Source: Lacinutrix himadriensis
Lineage (GTDB): Bacteria > Bacteroidota > Bacteroidia > Flavobacteriales > Flavobacteriaceae
NCBI RefSeq assembly: GCF_001418105.1
Contig: NZ_LIQI01000022.1
Coordinates: forward strand, 186,001 to 250,000
Reading direction: 5' to 3'
DNA: 64,000 nucleotides
The position numbers and the translations under genes are program-made. The notes beneath the pieces were generated by a model, which was not told the origin of the DNA, ran no database searches, and saw only the letters and a list, made by a program, of their open reading frames with translations. Shown piece by piece: positions 18,784-27,958 of this stretch. Position 1 is the stretch's first letter. Every line of letters starts with the position of its first letter.

Positions 18784-20076
18784 TTAATCGTCTTGGTTTT
18801 TATCTTTCGTTTTTTCCTCTTTTTTAAGTGCTACATCATCCCCATTCTTCAACGATTTTGTTACGGTATTATATGGACCAGTAATAATTTCATCATCTTC
18901 TTGTAAGCCTTCAATAATCTCAATATTAGAATTATCTTGTACTCCAGTTTTTACTACTCGGAGTTTTGCTTTACTTCCATCTTTAATAAAAACGCATTCA
19001 AATTTTTCTTCGCTTTCACTTTCAATAGCATCTTTTTTTATGGCTTTTTTAGTGGAAGAGGTATCTGTTTTAATAACAATAGCGCTAATTGGCACACCAA
19101 CTACTTTTTCGCGTTTATTAGTAATAATATCTACTGTAGCTGTCATTCCTGGTCTAAAAGGAGAATAACTTTCGTCTTTTCCTTCTAATAAATCTTGGTA
19201 AGATTCTTCAAGAATTCTAACTTTCACTTTAAAATTGGTTACTTGATCTGCTGTTAAAACACCATCTGCAGAGTTTGCAATTTCTGTAACTAATCCTTTA
19301 AATTCTTTCTTTAAATATGCATCTACTTCCACAATGGTAGAGTCACCAATGTTTACTTTAACAATATCATTTTCGTTAACATCTACCTCTACTTCCATGT
19401 TGGTTAAGTTTGCAACTCGCATAATTTCTGTACCAGCCATTTGCTGTGTACCAACTACACGTTCTCCAAGTTCTACGTCTAATTTAGAAATAGTACCACT
19501 CATTGGTGCGTAAATATTGGTTCTGTTTAAGTTATCTCTAGCTTCATTTACTGTTGCGGCAGAACTTTGCACATTATAATATGCAGATTGTTTACTTGCT
19601 TGTGCAATTTCGTAAGAAGAGATTACTTTATCCCAATCTGCCTTAGAGATAATCCCTTTATCATATAATTGCTGATTTCTATCGTAATTAGATTTTGCTT
19701 CTTTAAGAGAAGCTTCGGCTTGATTTAATCCAGAACGAACATTTTGTAAAGATGCTTGTGAACGATTTAAACTAGACTGATAAATATCTGGATTTACACG
19801 AACTAATAAGTCTCCTTTTTTCACTTGTTGTCCTTCTACTATTGGAAGTTCAATAACTTCACCAGAAACTTCACTAGAAAGTTTCACTTCAATTTCTGGT
19901 TGAATTTTTCCGGTAGCAGAAACGGTTTCAATAATATCAATTCTAGCAATTTTTTTGGTTTCTACTTCCTTAAAATTACCTTGTTCGCCAAACCATCCTG
20001 CTTTTTTTCCTCCTATTAAAAGGGCTAGTACTGCAATTACTGCAATTACAAGAATAGTTACTGTTTTCTTACTCAT
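18784..20076 (-). CDS. HlyD/RND-type periplasmic adaptor subunit
   Basis: A 430-aa membrane fusion protein. One N-terminal membrane helix (residues 5-25) is followed by a lipoyl/barrel half (VKLSSEVSGEV), a coiled-coil hairpin (about 105-185), the second barrel half (IYAPMSGTISKLDVELGERV), a beta-barrel domain and a C-terminal membrane-proximal domain ending in a Lys/Asp-rich tail. It should connect the MacB-like permeases to TolC. It lies five bases after tolC and is the second adaptor of the operon. Confidence 0.92.
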   Translation of the reverse strand: MSKKTVTILVIAVIAVLALLIGGKKAGWFGEQGNFKEVETKKIARIDIIETVSATGKIQPEIEVKLSSEVSGEVIELPIVEGQQVKKGDLLVRVNPDIYQSSLNRSQASLQNVRSGLNQAEASLKEAKSNYDRNQQLYDKGIISKADWDKVISSYEIAQASKQSAYYNVQSSAATVNEARDNLNRTNIYAPMSGTISKLDVELGERVVGTQQMAGTEIMRVANLTNMEVEVDVNENDIVKVNIGDSTIVEVDAYLKKEFKGLVTEIANSADGVLTADQVTNFKVKVRILEESYQDLLEGKDESYSPFRPGMTATVDIITNKREKVVGVPISAIVIKTDTSSTKKAIKKDAIESESEEKFECVFIKDGSKAKLRVVKTGVQDNSNIEIIEGLQEDDEIITGPYNTVTKSLKNGDDVALKKEEKTKDKNQDD

Positions 20077-20081
20077 GGTTG

Positions 20082-21524
20082 TTAGTTTAGGTCTGTAATA
20101 GGAATTCCGAAATAGAATTCTAATACTTTTAATTTAAATATATAATCAAATTTGGTTCTTACTACTTCACTTTGTGCGTTCTCTAATCTGTTCTTAGATT
20201 GGCTAAAATCGAAAGCATTTAGCATTCCTACATTATATCTTTCTTGCGAATAATCAAAAGCTTGCCTTCTAGCATCTTCTGTTTTCAAAGCAGCTTCGTA
20301 CGCTTTTAAAGCGCCTTTAGCATCATTATATGCTTGATACACATTCGTTTCTAAATCTAGATTTGCTTGGTCTAATTGATACTTGGTACGCTCTAAATTG
20401 ATCTTACTTCTACTTATATTGTTTTTAACTGCAAAGCCATTAAAGATAGGAATACTTAATTGTACCCCAAAATTATGTCCATCATTAGCGCTAAATTGAT
20501 CAAATATTGGATCTGGTCCTCCCAATACTGGATTCAAATTAGGAGAGGTGTTAAATACAGATTGCCCAGTACCTTCTACAAAACCAATTTGCGTAGTTGT
20601 TGAAGGATTACTCGCATCTAAACTAAAACCAGTTACCTGGTCACTATACGAAGCTCTAGTACTATAACTATAGAACCCTGAAAGTGTTGGCTGTAGTGCT
20701 CCTTTAGCTATTTTAAGATTATATGCTGCTATTTCACTATTGTTTTCTGCAATTTTAATATCATAACGTGCCTCTTTAGCTTTTGCTATAATAGTCTTAG
20801 GCGACTCGTTTAAAATAGTAGTTGGAGGTATTTGATACTCATTATCTACAATATCAAAAGTTTCATAATCTTCTAATAAAAGTAATTGTGCTAAACTTAT
20901 TTTAGATAATAAAATTGCATTTTCTGCCACTACCACTTGTTGTTCTTGTGTTGCAATGGTTGCTTGAATTTCTAACAAATCTCCTCTTGGTAAAGATCCA
21001 GCTTCCACTAAATCATTAGTCCGTTGTAATTCTTGTTGGGTAATTTCTTGTTGTGCTTGTAGCACTTTTAATTGCTCCTTATTAAATAGTATTTGAAGAA
21101 AAGCATTCGCTATGTTTAGCGACATGTTATCTTTTATATTATCTAATTGGTACTGACCAGCTAATATTTCTAGATTAGAACGTCTTAACTCATTGAAGTT
21201 TCTCAAACCTTTATAAATATCCACACTAGAATTCAATCCTAACGAGCTAAATTGCGTGGTTTGATTTTCAAGTAAACCTGTTGTTATATTTTGGTTTAAA
21301 CCAATATTCCAGGAATGCGATCCAGAACCATTAAGACTAGGTAAGAAATTACCAAAGGCATCTTTTTTATTAAGTTCTGCATTTTGCAAATCTAACTCGC
21401 TTTGCTTTACAGAAATATTGTTATCTAATGCATAGTTTACGCACTCTTGAAGCGTCCACTTTTTATCTTGGGCTTGCGATGTAATGCTTAAAAAAGCAAA
21501 CAGTATAAAAATTATTTTTTTCAT
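20082..21524 (-). CDS. TolC family outer-membrane efflux protein
   Basis: A 480-aa protein with a signal peptide (cleavage after SQAQ, about residue 18), then two tandem outer-membrane efflux repeats. The long helices show WTLQECVNYALDNN and, in the second half, NVYQAYNDAKGALKAYEAALK. It would form the trimeric channel-tunnel through the outer membrane. The gene lies between two adaptor genes in the MacB-like operon, which gives it a clear partner. The 135-bp gap upstream contains only an imperfect repeat-like segment. Confidence 0.93.
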   Translation of the reverse strand: MKKIIFILFAFLSITSQAQDKKWTLQECVNYALDNNISVKQSELDLQNAELNKKDAFGNFLPSLNGSGSHSWNIGLNQNITTGLLENQTTQFSSLGLNSSVDIYKGLRNFNELRRSNLEILAGQYQLDNIKDNMSLNIANAFLQILFNKEQLKVLQAQQEITQQELQRTNDLVEAGSLPRGDLLEIQATIATQEQQVVVAENAILLSKISLAQLLLLEDYETFDIVDNEYQIPPTTILNESPKTIIAKAKEARYDIKIAENNSEIAAYNLKIAKGALQPTLSGFYSYSTRASYSDQVTGFSLDASNPSTTTQIGFVEGTGQSVFNTSPNLNPVLGGPDPIFDQFSANDGHNFGVQLSIPIFNGFAVKNNISRSKINLERTKYQLDQANLDLETNVYQAYNDAKGALKAYEAALKTEDARRQAFDYSQERYNVGMLNAFDFSQSKNRLENAQSEVVRTKFDYIFKLKVLEFYFGIPITDLN

Positions 21525-21659
21525 GTATCAATTCTTATTGTTATTAACGATTACATGCAGTTCGCTATTCGTGTTTTGTTTAGCGACACCCTTTTTAACA
21601 TGCTCGTTTCATAATTAAAATATAAGTCTATATAAATGTAATTGTGTTACAGATATTTA

Positions 21660-22823
21660 TTAATTCTTTTTTGCGTATTCTGGAACACCTTGAACTTGGT
21701 TCCAAACCTTTATTTTATCGTCTTTAGAAACGCCACTTTTTACTTCTACAAAAATACCATCACTAATACCAAGTTCGACATCTTTTCTTTCAAATTTTTG
21801 ATCACCTGTTTCTAATTCTACAAAAGGCTTTTTTGTTTCTTCATCATATTGTACTAAAGCTTCTTTGATGGCTAGAACTTTATCTGCTTTATCTAAAATA
21901 ATAGATGCATTTGCGCTTAATCCAGCTCTAATAAAAATAGAATCTATTTTTTGAAGTGTTCCTTTTATTTCAAATTGAATGGCTCCATTTTCGGCAACAC
22001 CTTTTGGTGCTATATAATCTAAAACAGCGTCAAATTTTGTATCTTCAATGGCACCAACGGTGATTTCTAATGGTAAACCTTCTTTTATTTTACCAACCTC
22101 ACTTTCATCAACTTTCCCTTCAAAAATCATTTTCTTCACATCTGCTAAAGATGCAATAGAAGTACCTTCGTTAAAGTTATTTGCTTCAATTACTTGGTTT
22201 CCTTCTTTTACAGGCACATCTAAAACCATTCCTGAAACCGTTGCTCTTACTTGCGTTTGTGCAATATTACCCAAACCACTTGTAGTTCCTGTTTTTACAA
22301 TATCATAGTTTTGTCTAGCGCTATTCACATTTATCTTTGCTTGAGCAACACTTTGTTTTGCTTGTAAATACGTGTTATTAATAGCTTCAAAATCATTTGC
22401 TGAAATTACGCCTTTATCAAACAATGCTTTTTGACGATCATAACTAACTTGTTGCGTTTGCAGATTAATATTAGCCGTTTGTAATGCATTTTGATTACTA
22501 GCGATACTTCCTTTTGCATTTGTTAAAGAAGACACATTAGGAATTACTCTAATTTTAGCAATTAAATCTCCAGCGGTTACATACTCTCCTGCTTCCACAA
22601 AAATTTCTTCTACTACTCCAGAAATATTCGATTTAATTAAAACTTCGTCTTTTGGCACGATGCTTCCTGTTGCTACCGTTTTTACGATTATCGTTTGTTC
22701 ACTAGCAGTATCTGTGGTATAACTAACTGGATCTTCTTGATTTTTTTGCCATAAGTAATATAGCGATCCACCAAAAACAGCAATAATAATTGCTAGTACG
22801 ATTAGGGTTTTGGTTCTTTTCAT
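21660..22823 (-). CDS. HlyD family periplasmic adaptor subunit
   Basis: A 387-aa adaptor with an N-terminal membrane helix (about 7-25), a lipoyl half (VLIKSNISGVVEEIFVEAGE), a helical hairpin (about 100-180), a second lipoyl half (VRATVSGMVLDVPVKEGNQV) and a C-terminal beta domain. It links inner-membrane ABC permeases to TolC. It is closer in order to the permease genes than the 430-aa adaptor, so the operon encodes two different adaptors. Confidence 0.91.
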   Translation of the reverse strand: MKRTKTLIVLAIIIAVFGGSLYYLWQKNQEDPVSYTTDTASEQTIIVKTVATGSIVPKDEVLIKSNISGVVEEIFVEAGEYVTAGDLIAKIRVIPNVSSLTNAKGSIASNQNALQTANINLQTQQVSYDRQKALFDKGVISANDFEAINNTYLQAKQSVAQAKINVNSARQNYDIVKTGTTSGLGNIAQTQVRATVSGMVLDVPVKEGNQVIEANNFNEGTSIASLADVKKMIFEGKVDESEVGKIKEGLPLEITVGAIEDTKFDAVLDYIAPKGVAENGAIQFEIKGTLQKIDSIFIRAGLSANASIILDKADKVLAIKEALVQYDEETKKPFVELETGDQKFERKDVELGISDGIFVEVKSGVSKDDKIKVWNQVQGVPEYAKKN

Positions 22824-22930
22824 GAGTTTGAATTTATTGTTTTTTGATTGTAACGTATAACATCCTTCGTATGCATTCGGGATGGCTTTTTAATTATTTG
22901 ATTTCTTTTTTCTCTTTACGGAATACCTTC

Positions 22931-24186
22931 TTACTCCATACGTAAAGCGTCTACTGGTTTCATCTTTGTTGCACTATTTGCTGGAATTAATCCTGCTAAT
23001 AAACCAGAGATTACTAATATAAATAGGGCTATAAATATTACCGACATACTTACACTTGGGTTGCAAAATTATCTACTGGACCACTATTATCTAAAATGTA
23101 ATTTAAAATGAAAATCACAAATGCAGCAAAGGATATACCTACCATTCCTGAAATAATAGTTAGCAATAAACTTTCCTGTAATACTTGTGATTTGATAGTC
23201 CAAGGTGAAGCACCTAAAGCGCGTCGTACTCCAATTTCTCTGGTACGTTCTTTCACTACAATAAGCATGATGTTACTAATACCAATAATTCCAGACATTA
23301 ATACCAAAGCACCTACAAAATAACCAACAACTCCAAGTATAGAAAACAGACCATTTACACGGCCAAATGCTTCTGATAAATCGAAATTACCAATAGCACG
23401 TTCATCATCTGGATGCACTTTGTGACTTGCTCGCATTAATTCTAAAATCTTAGCTTTTACCGAAGTTACGCTAGTACCATCTTTAGCAGTAATTGCCATC
23501 CAACCTACACTATCTCCTCTATTAAAAGCTTGTCCGAAAGTAGTAAAAGGCATAAAAATAGTATTTGCATCTTCTTCTTGATCACCACTATTGGAAGCTT
23601 TAAAAGTTCCTATAACTAAAAAGTTTACACCATTTATTTTAACATAAGTACCAAGAGCATCTTCATCTTTATCATACATAGCCTTCACTACATCCTGACC
23701 GATAACACAAACTTTACGTTTACTATCGATATCCGAATAACTTATAAAACGCCCTTGAAGAATATCCATAGGTTGTTGTTTAATGTATTCGGGATAATCT
23801 CCATAAATGGAAAACGCGCCAGTTTTTGTTCCTCTTATCACATTATTTGCGCCATTAAAACCACCTAATTGATGTCTAGGAGAAACATATCGCAATTCTG
23901 GTATCTCACGTTTAAGTGTTTCTACATCATCCAATTTAAAACTAAAACGTCTTCCTTTTGGTAAACCTTTGTATGCTTTTGTGGTTCCTTGTGTCCACAT
24001 AAACATAGAGTTTGTAGCAAAGTTTCCAAAATCTGCTGTTACCCCATTTCTTAAACCATTTGTTAATGCAAGAAGTAGCACTAGAATGGTAATTCCCCAA
24101 AACACACCAAAAGCAGTCAAAAAAGTTCTAAACTTATTTGCTGTAAGTGCTTGTAATATTTCGTCCCAACGATCTCTGCTAAACAT
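22931..24186 (-). pseudogene. MacB/FtsX-type ABC transporter permease, frameshifted near its 3' end
   Basis: The open frame from 24186 to 23050 encodes 378 aa: a first membrane helix (about 20-40), a MacB periplasmic core domain and two C-terminal helices, ending early at NFATQV. Directly beyond, bases 22931-23050 in another frame encode 39 residues (SMSVIFIALFILVISGLLAG, then LIPAN and KPVDALRME). These are exactly the missing last membrane helix and the family's IPA..A.K..P..ALR.E ending, as in the intact neighbour (414 aa). Removing two bases of a GTGT at about 23051-23056 would restore a 417-aa protein. It is either a recent frameshift or an assembly error. Confidence 0.88.
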
Positions 24187-24187
24187 A

Positions 24188-25432
24188 TTATTCGTCTCTA
24201 AGTGCTACAATTGGTCTAATTTTAGCAGCTCTATATGCTGGAATAAATCCTGCTAAAGCGCCTGCAAATACTAAAATAAAAACGGTAGCTATTGCGGTAT
24301 TAAAATCTACTTGTGGATATTTTATAAAATCACTTTCTATGAGTGGGCCTACTAGTTCTAGCAAACCTAACCCAAGAATTAGTCCGAATAAGCCAGAAAA
24401 CATAGTTACAAACACAGACTCTTGCAAGATCATCCCTACAATAGACCAAGGTTGTGCACCAAGTGCTTTACGTATACCAATTTCTTTGGTACGTTCTTTT
24501 ACAATAATAAGCATGATGTTACCAACACCAACTACTCCTGCTATAATAGTACCTATACCTACAAACCAAAAAACGGCTGCAATGGTATCTACTAAAGAGT
24601 ATATTTTTCTCGCCTCTTCGAGTGTATTATACACTCGAACTGCATTGGTATCATCTGGAGCAACGGTTTGTCTTAGCTTTATTTCGTTTTCTATGGCAGC
24701 AGAAACTGCTTGAGATTCTGCAACTGCTTGATCAAAATCGTCTGCCATTTTTAACGTAAACTTCATATTACGAATATTATCTGCTCCATTAAAAGCTAAT
24801 TGCGCTGTTGGTAATGGTAAGAATACCTTACTTTCATCGCGTTCTCCTCCTGGATCATAAAAAACACCTACTACTTTAAAGCTAATACCATAAAGTGTGA
24901 TGTATTTATCTATAGGATCTTCTCCTTTAAACAAGTCTTCTGCTACTTTATTACCAATTACTGCTACTTTTTTTACATTATCAATATCAGAAATATTGAT
25001 AAAGCGTCCTTGGCTTACATCTGCATTTTCAATGAATTGATTTCCTGGTAAAATTCCTTGAATTCTATAATTTCCAGATTCATTTTTGTAGTTTACTAAT
25101 CCGCCCCAAATAGTATAGAAAGAAGATTCATGTTCTATATTATCTGCATATTTATTAGAAACCGCATTAAAATCATCATTTTTTAGTTGGATACGTCTTC
25201 CCGGATTTAGTCCTTTATATTCTTTAGTAGTTGTTCCTGCCCAAATACTCACCAAATTGGTTGCATCTTTTTGAAACTGAGACTTTACACCATTTTGAAT
25301 TCCGGTACTAAAACCTAAAAGGATTACTAAGATAAAAATACCAGAAGCTACAGAAAGCCCTGTTAAAAAAGTACGAAGCTTATTTTTACTTAAGGTATCA
25401 AATATTTCTTGCCAACGTTCTAGATCAAACAT
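24188..25432 (-). CDS. MacB/FtsX-type ABC transporter permease
   Basis: A 414-aa inner-membrane protein with MacB architecture: helix 1 at about 18-40, a periplasmic MacB_PCD domain to about 260, and three C-terminal helices ending FIPAYRAAKIRPIVALRDE. Such permeases use ATP hydrolysis to pull substrates from the periplasm into a TolC exit duct, rather than across the inner membrane. It overlaps the ATPase gene by 8 bp and is followed one base later by the frameshifted second permease, so the pair probably works as a heterodimer. Confidence 0.93.
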   Translation of the reverse strand: MFDLERWQEIFDTLSKNKLRTFLTGLSVASGIFILVILLGFSTGIQNGVKSQFQKDATNLVSIWAGTTTKEYKGLNPGRRIQLKNDDFNAVSNKYADNIEHESSFYTIWGGLVNYKNESGNYRIQGILPGNQFIENADVSQGRFINISDIDNVKKVAVIGNKVAEDLFKGEDPIDKYITLYGISFKVVGVFYDPGGERDESKVFLPLPTAQLAFNGADNIRNMKFTLKMADDFDQAVAESQAVSAAIENEIKLRQTVAPDDTNAVRVYNTLEEARKIYSLVDTIAAVFWFVGIGTIIAGVVGVGNIMLIIVKERTKEIGIRKALGAQPWSIVGMILQESVFVTMFSGLFGLILGLGLLELVGPLIESDFIKYPQVDFNTAIATVFILVFAGALAGFIPAYRAAKIRPIVALRDE

Positions 25433-26126
25433 GTGCTGAAGCTCTTATCTGTTCTACTTTACTATCGTCTATAATTAAACCATCTTTTAGGTTTACAATA
25501 CGTTTTGTCATTTGCGCAATATCTGGCTCATGTGTAACGATAAGTATCGTTTTTCCTTCGTCATTAATCCCTTGAATAAGATCCATAACTTCATAAGAGG
25601 TTTTAGTATCTAATGCACCTGTTGGTTCATCTGCTAATAATACTTTAGGATCACTTGCTAACGCTCTTGCTATTGCAACACGTTGTTTTTGACCACCAGA
25701 AAGTTCACTTGGTAAATGATGAGACCATTCTGCCAATCCTACTTTTTCTAAATAGTGCATTGCTTTATCTGCACGTTCTTTTCGTTTTACACCTTGGTAG
25801 TATAATGGTAAGGCAACGTTGTCTAATGCCGATTTGTAGTTGATTAAGTTGAAGGATTGAAAGATGAATCCTAAAAACTTATTTCTATAGTTTGCTGCTA
25901 TTTTTTCGTTTAGATTTTTAATGGGAACGTTTCCTAGTGTATATGAACCTGAGTCCGCTTCGTCCAACATACCCAAAATATTAAGTAAGGTGGATTTTCC
26001 AGATCCGGAAGAACCCATTATAGACACAAGCTCTCCTTCTTTCACATTAAAATTAATACCTTTTAACACGTGAAGTGAATTACTTCCCATGTGATAAGAT
26101 TTGTGTAAATCTTTGATTTCTATCAT
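25425..26126 (-). CDS. ABC transporter ATP-binding protein (MacB/LolD type)
   Basis: About 233 aa. It has Walker A GSSGSGKST, the signature LSGGQKQRVAIARAL, Walker B VLLADEPTGALD, and the H-loop IVTHE. The start at ATG 26126 (MIEIKDLHKSYHMG) is preferred over an in-frame ATG nine codons upstream, because family members begin with MIEI. It is the first gene of the export operon and energises the two permeases that follow. The substrate is unknown: candidates are lipids, peptides or antimicrobial compounds. Confidence 0.94.
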   Translation of the reverse strand: MIEIKDLHKSYHMGSNSLHVLKGINFNVKEGELVSIMGSSGSGKSTLLNILGMLDEADSGSYTLGNVPIKNLNEKIAANYRNKFLGFIFQSFNLINYKSALDNVALPLYYQGVKRKERADKAMHYLEKVGLAEWSHHLPSELSGGQKQRVAIARALASDPKVLLADEPTGALDTKTSYEVMDLIQGINDEGKTILIVTHEPDIAQMTKRIVNLKDGLIIDDSKVEQIRASAHV

Positions 26127-26262
26127 GATGATTGATTGATGATTGATTAGCATTGCAATATTACATAAACCTTGAAATGATTTATGCTAACAAACTGTTA
26201 AGAAATATTAACGCTATAGTAGTAAGACTGTTTTTATGTAGAAATGTTACAGAAAAATAAAA

Positions 26263-26484
26263 TTATTCAGTATTTGTATTCGAAAACTTTTTGTAAATGA
26301 AGAATGCAATTCCTCCAACTAAGATATAAGGTACTGCCATTAGGTACACAATACCATCATTAACTCCAGCTGCTGTAGCTTGGCCATCTTCACTTTCTAA
26401 GACTGCTCTACACATGGCACATTGCGCATTGGTCTCTATAAAAAAGAGGAAAGAGAAAATAAAAAACAATATTTTTTGTTTCAT
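26263..26484 (-). CDS. Small secreted/membrane protein with CxxC, oxidase-locus associated
   Basis: A 73-aa protein with a signal peptide (residues 1-20, ending TNAQ), immediately followed by CAMC (Cys21-Cys24 region), a short acidic stretch, and one C-terminal membrane helix (about 45-65). I do not recognise a named family. The same gene order, next to DUF420 and SCO, makes a link to cytochrome oxidase assembly or thiol/copper handling plausible. It has a 48-bp gap after DUF420 on the same strand. Confidence 0.7.
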   Translation of the reverse strand: MKQKILFFIFSFLFFIETNAQCAMCRAVLESEDGQATAAGVNDGIVYLMAVPYILVGGIAFFIYKKFSNTNTE

Positions 26485-26532
26485 AACTATTGAGATAAAA
26501 GTTGCTTCGACTAGCGTAGCATGGCAACCAAT

Positions 26533-27069
26533 TTAAACATAATAAGGTGCAATCATAATATACACAATAACTCCTGTAACTGCAACATATAACCATAACG
26601 GAAAAGTGATGCGTGCTATTTTTTTATGTCTTTCAAAATTTTGGGTAATGGCTCTTACATACGTAATTAACACAAATGGTATAATTATTATAGAGAGTAA
26701 AATATGTGTTATTAAGATAAAGTAATAGACATATTTAATAACACCTTCTCCACCAAACTTAGTAGAATCACTAGTCATGTGGTATGCGACATAGAGCACT
26801 AAAAACACCGCAGAACACAGTACAGCTGTAGTCATTAGGTTTTCATGAAGAACAATATTTTTCTTTTTAATTGCAATAAATGCTATAATTAAAAGAATGG
26901 CAGTCATACCATTTATAGTAGCATAAATAGGAGGTAAAAAAGATAGCGGAGCTACATTAGGTATTTTAACACCAAATAGAATAGCTACAACAATAGGAAC
27001 AGCTACAGATAAAATAACAATCCATTTATTATACTTTTTTTCTGCCTGTAATTTTTCTTCTTGATTCAT
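26533..27069 (-). CDS. DUF420 domain-containing membrane protein
   Basis: A 178-aa integral membrane protein with about five helices, fitting the DUF420 family by its pattern: PPIYATINGMTAILL near residue 46, HENLMTTAVLCSAVFLVLYVAYH near 76 and a C-terminal LWLYVAVTGVIVY. DUF420 proteins occur beside SCO1 and haem-copper oxidase genes and are thought to help oxidase assembly, without direct proof. The gene sits between SCO and the small CxxC protein. Confidence 0.88.
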   Translation of the reverse strand: MNQEEKLQAEKKYNKWIVILSVAVPIVVAILFGVKIPNVAPLSFLPPIYATINGMTAILLIIAFIAIKKKNIVLHENLMTTAVLCSAVFLVLYVAYHMTSDSTKFGGEGVIKYVYYFILITHILLSIIIIPFVLITYVRAITQNFERHKKIARITFPLWLYVAVTGVIVYIMIAPYYV

Positions 27070-27112
27070 ATGCTAACCCTTCCGTAATTATTCCAAAAAA
27101 GGAACAAACTCT

Positions 27113-27133
27113 CCTTCCCAAAATTAAGGAAGG
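27113..27133. repeat. Hairpin between SCO and DUF420 genes
   Basis: CCTTCC (27113-27118) pairs with GGAAGG (27128-27133) across a short AT loop. A weaker copy of the CCTTCC motif lies at about 27078. It could be an intergenic repeat or a processing site inside the operon. There is no T tract to make it a terminator. Confidence 0.4.
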
Positions 27134-27149
27134 TATTTTATTATTAATA

Positions 27150-27899
27150 TTATTCGCTAAGTAATTTATTGATGTCTTCTTTAAGCATGGTTATTTGCTG
27201 TTCTTGACCTTCATCATCTACTTGTTCTTCTTCCGAAATCATTCCGTTATAATAAATAACTGGATTTCCGTTTACCATTCTAGAACGTATAAAACCATTT
27301 TTATCTATTAGCGCAAAGTTTCCAGAATGTTCAAAACCTCCTTCTGCTTCCGCCTCTATTGCGGTATATAAATTAAAACCTTGATTCGCTAGTTTATAGA
27401 TAGCTTCTTCATCTCCTGTCATTAGATTCCAATTGGGGTTTGTAATTCCAAATTTTTCGGCATAAGCCTTTAATACTTCGGGAGTATCATGTGTAGGATT
27501 TATAGTAAAGGAGGCAACACCAAAGTTTCTATTATCTGGAAATGTATTTTGAATCTCTACCAAGTTACTACTCATTCTAGGACAAATAGTAGGACATGTT
27601 GTAAAGAAAAATTCAATTACATACACCTTACCAAGGTAATCTTGATCGGTTATTGTTTTACCATCTTGGTTTGTAAAACTAAAGCTAGGCACTTTTTTTG
27701 CTTCGCCATTAATTTCAAGAAAAGCTAAATCTGAAGTTCGCATCGTTCTATCTTCATTAGACACACTAACACTTCTACTCTCTTCTCTTGTAATATCATT
27801 GCTGGTAACTCTATCTACTATTCTAGGAATAAAAATAATTCCGAATACTAAAACGGTTAGTGCGATACCTATATAGGAATAATTGGCTTTTTTGCTCAT
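27150..27899 (-). CDS. SCO family copper-binding protein (CuA assembly)
   Basis: A 249-aa membrane-anchored thioredoxin-fold protein that delivers copper to the CuA site of cytochrome oxidase subunit II. One N-terminal helix (about 8-26) is followed by the metal motif CPTIC (Cys102 and Cys106) and the third ligand His191 in GFEHSGNFALID. An extra acidic C-terminal tail follows residue 225. It is part of the oxidase accessory block, and its natural client is the coxB gene at 58898. Confidence 0.94.
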   Translation of the reverse strand: MSKKANYSYIGIALTVLVFGIIFIPRIVDRVTSNDITREESRSVSVSNEDRTMRTSDLAFLEINGEAKKVPSFSFTNQDGKTITDQDYLGKVYVIEFFFTTCPTICPRMSSNLVEIQNTFPDNRNFGVASFTINPTHDTPEVLKAYAEKFGITNPNWNLMTGDEEAIYKLANQGFNLYTAIEAEAEGGFEHSGNFALIDKNGFIRSRMVNGNPVIYYNGMISEEEQVDDEGQEQQITMLKEDINKLLSE

Positions 27900-27928
27900 A
27901 ACTTATATTTTAAACGAATGTATTGTAT

Positions 27929-27956
27929 AGATTTCTCGACAAGCTCGAAATGACAA
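27929..27956. repeat. Dispersed intergenic hairpin repeat, TCGA type
   Basis: This is the second copy of the 28-nt element at 9510-9537, with one mismatch (CAAG for CATG in the loop). It lies in the 59-bp gap upstream of the SCO gene. Confidence 0.7.
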
Positions 27957-27958
27957 AT

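Noticed and set aside
26127-26150. GATT tandem repeats before the ABC ATPase
   Set aside because: About five short units, too few and imperfect to call a meaningful repeat. The choice of the MIEIKDL start does not depend on it.
26408-26596. 62-aa minus-strand frame with many Cys and Tyr
   Set aside because: It overlaps the DUF420 and small CxxC genes in another frame and reflects codon bias, not a gene.
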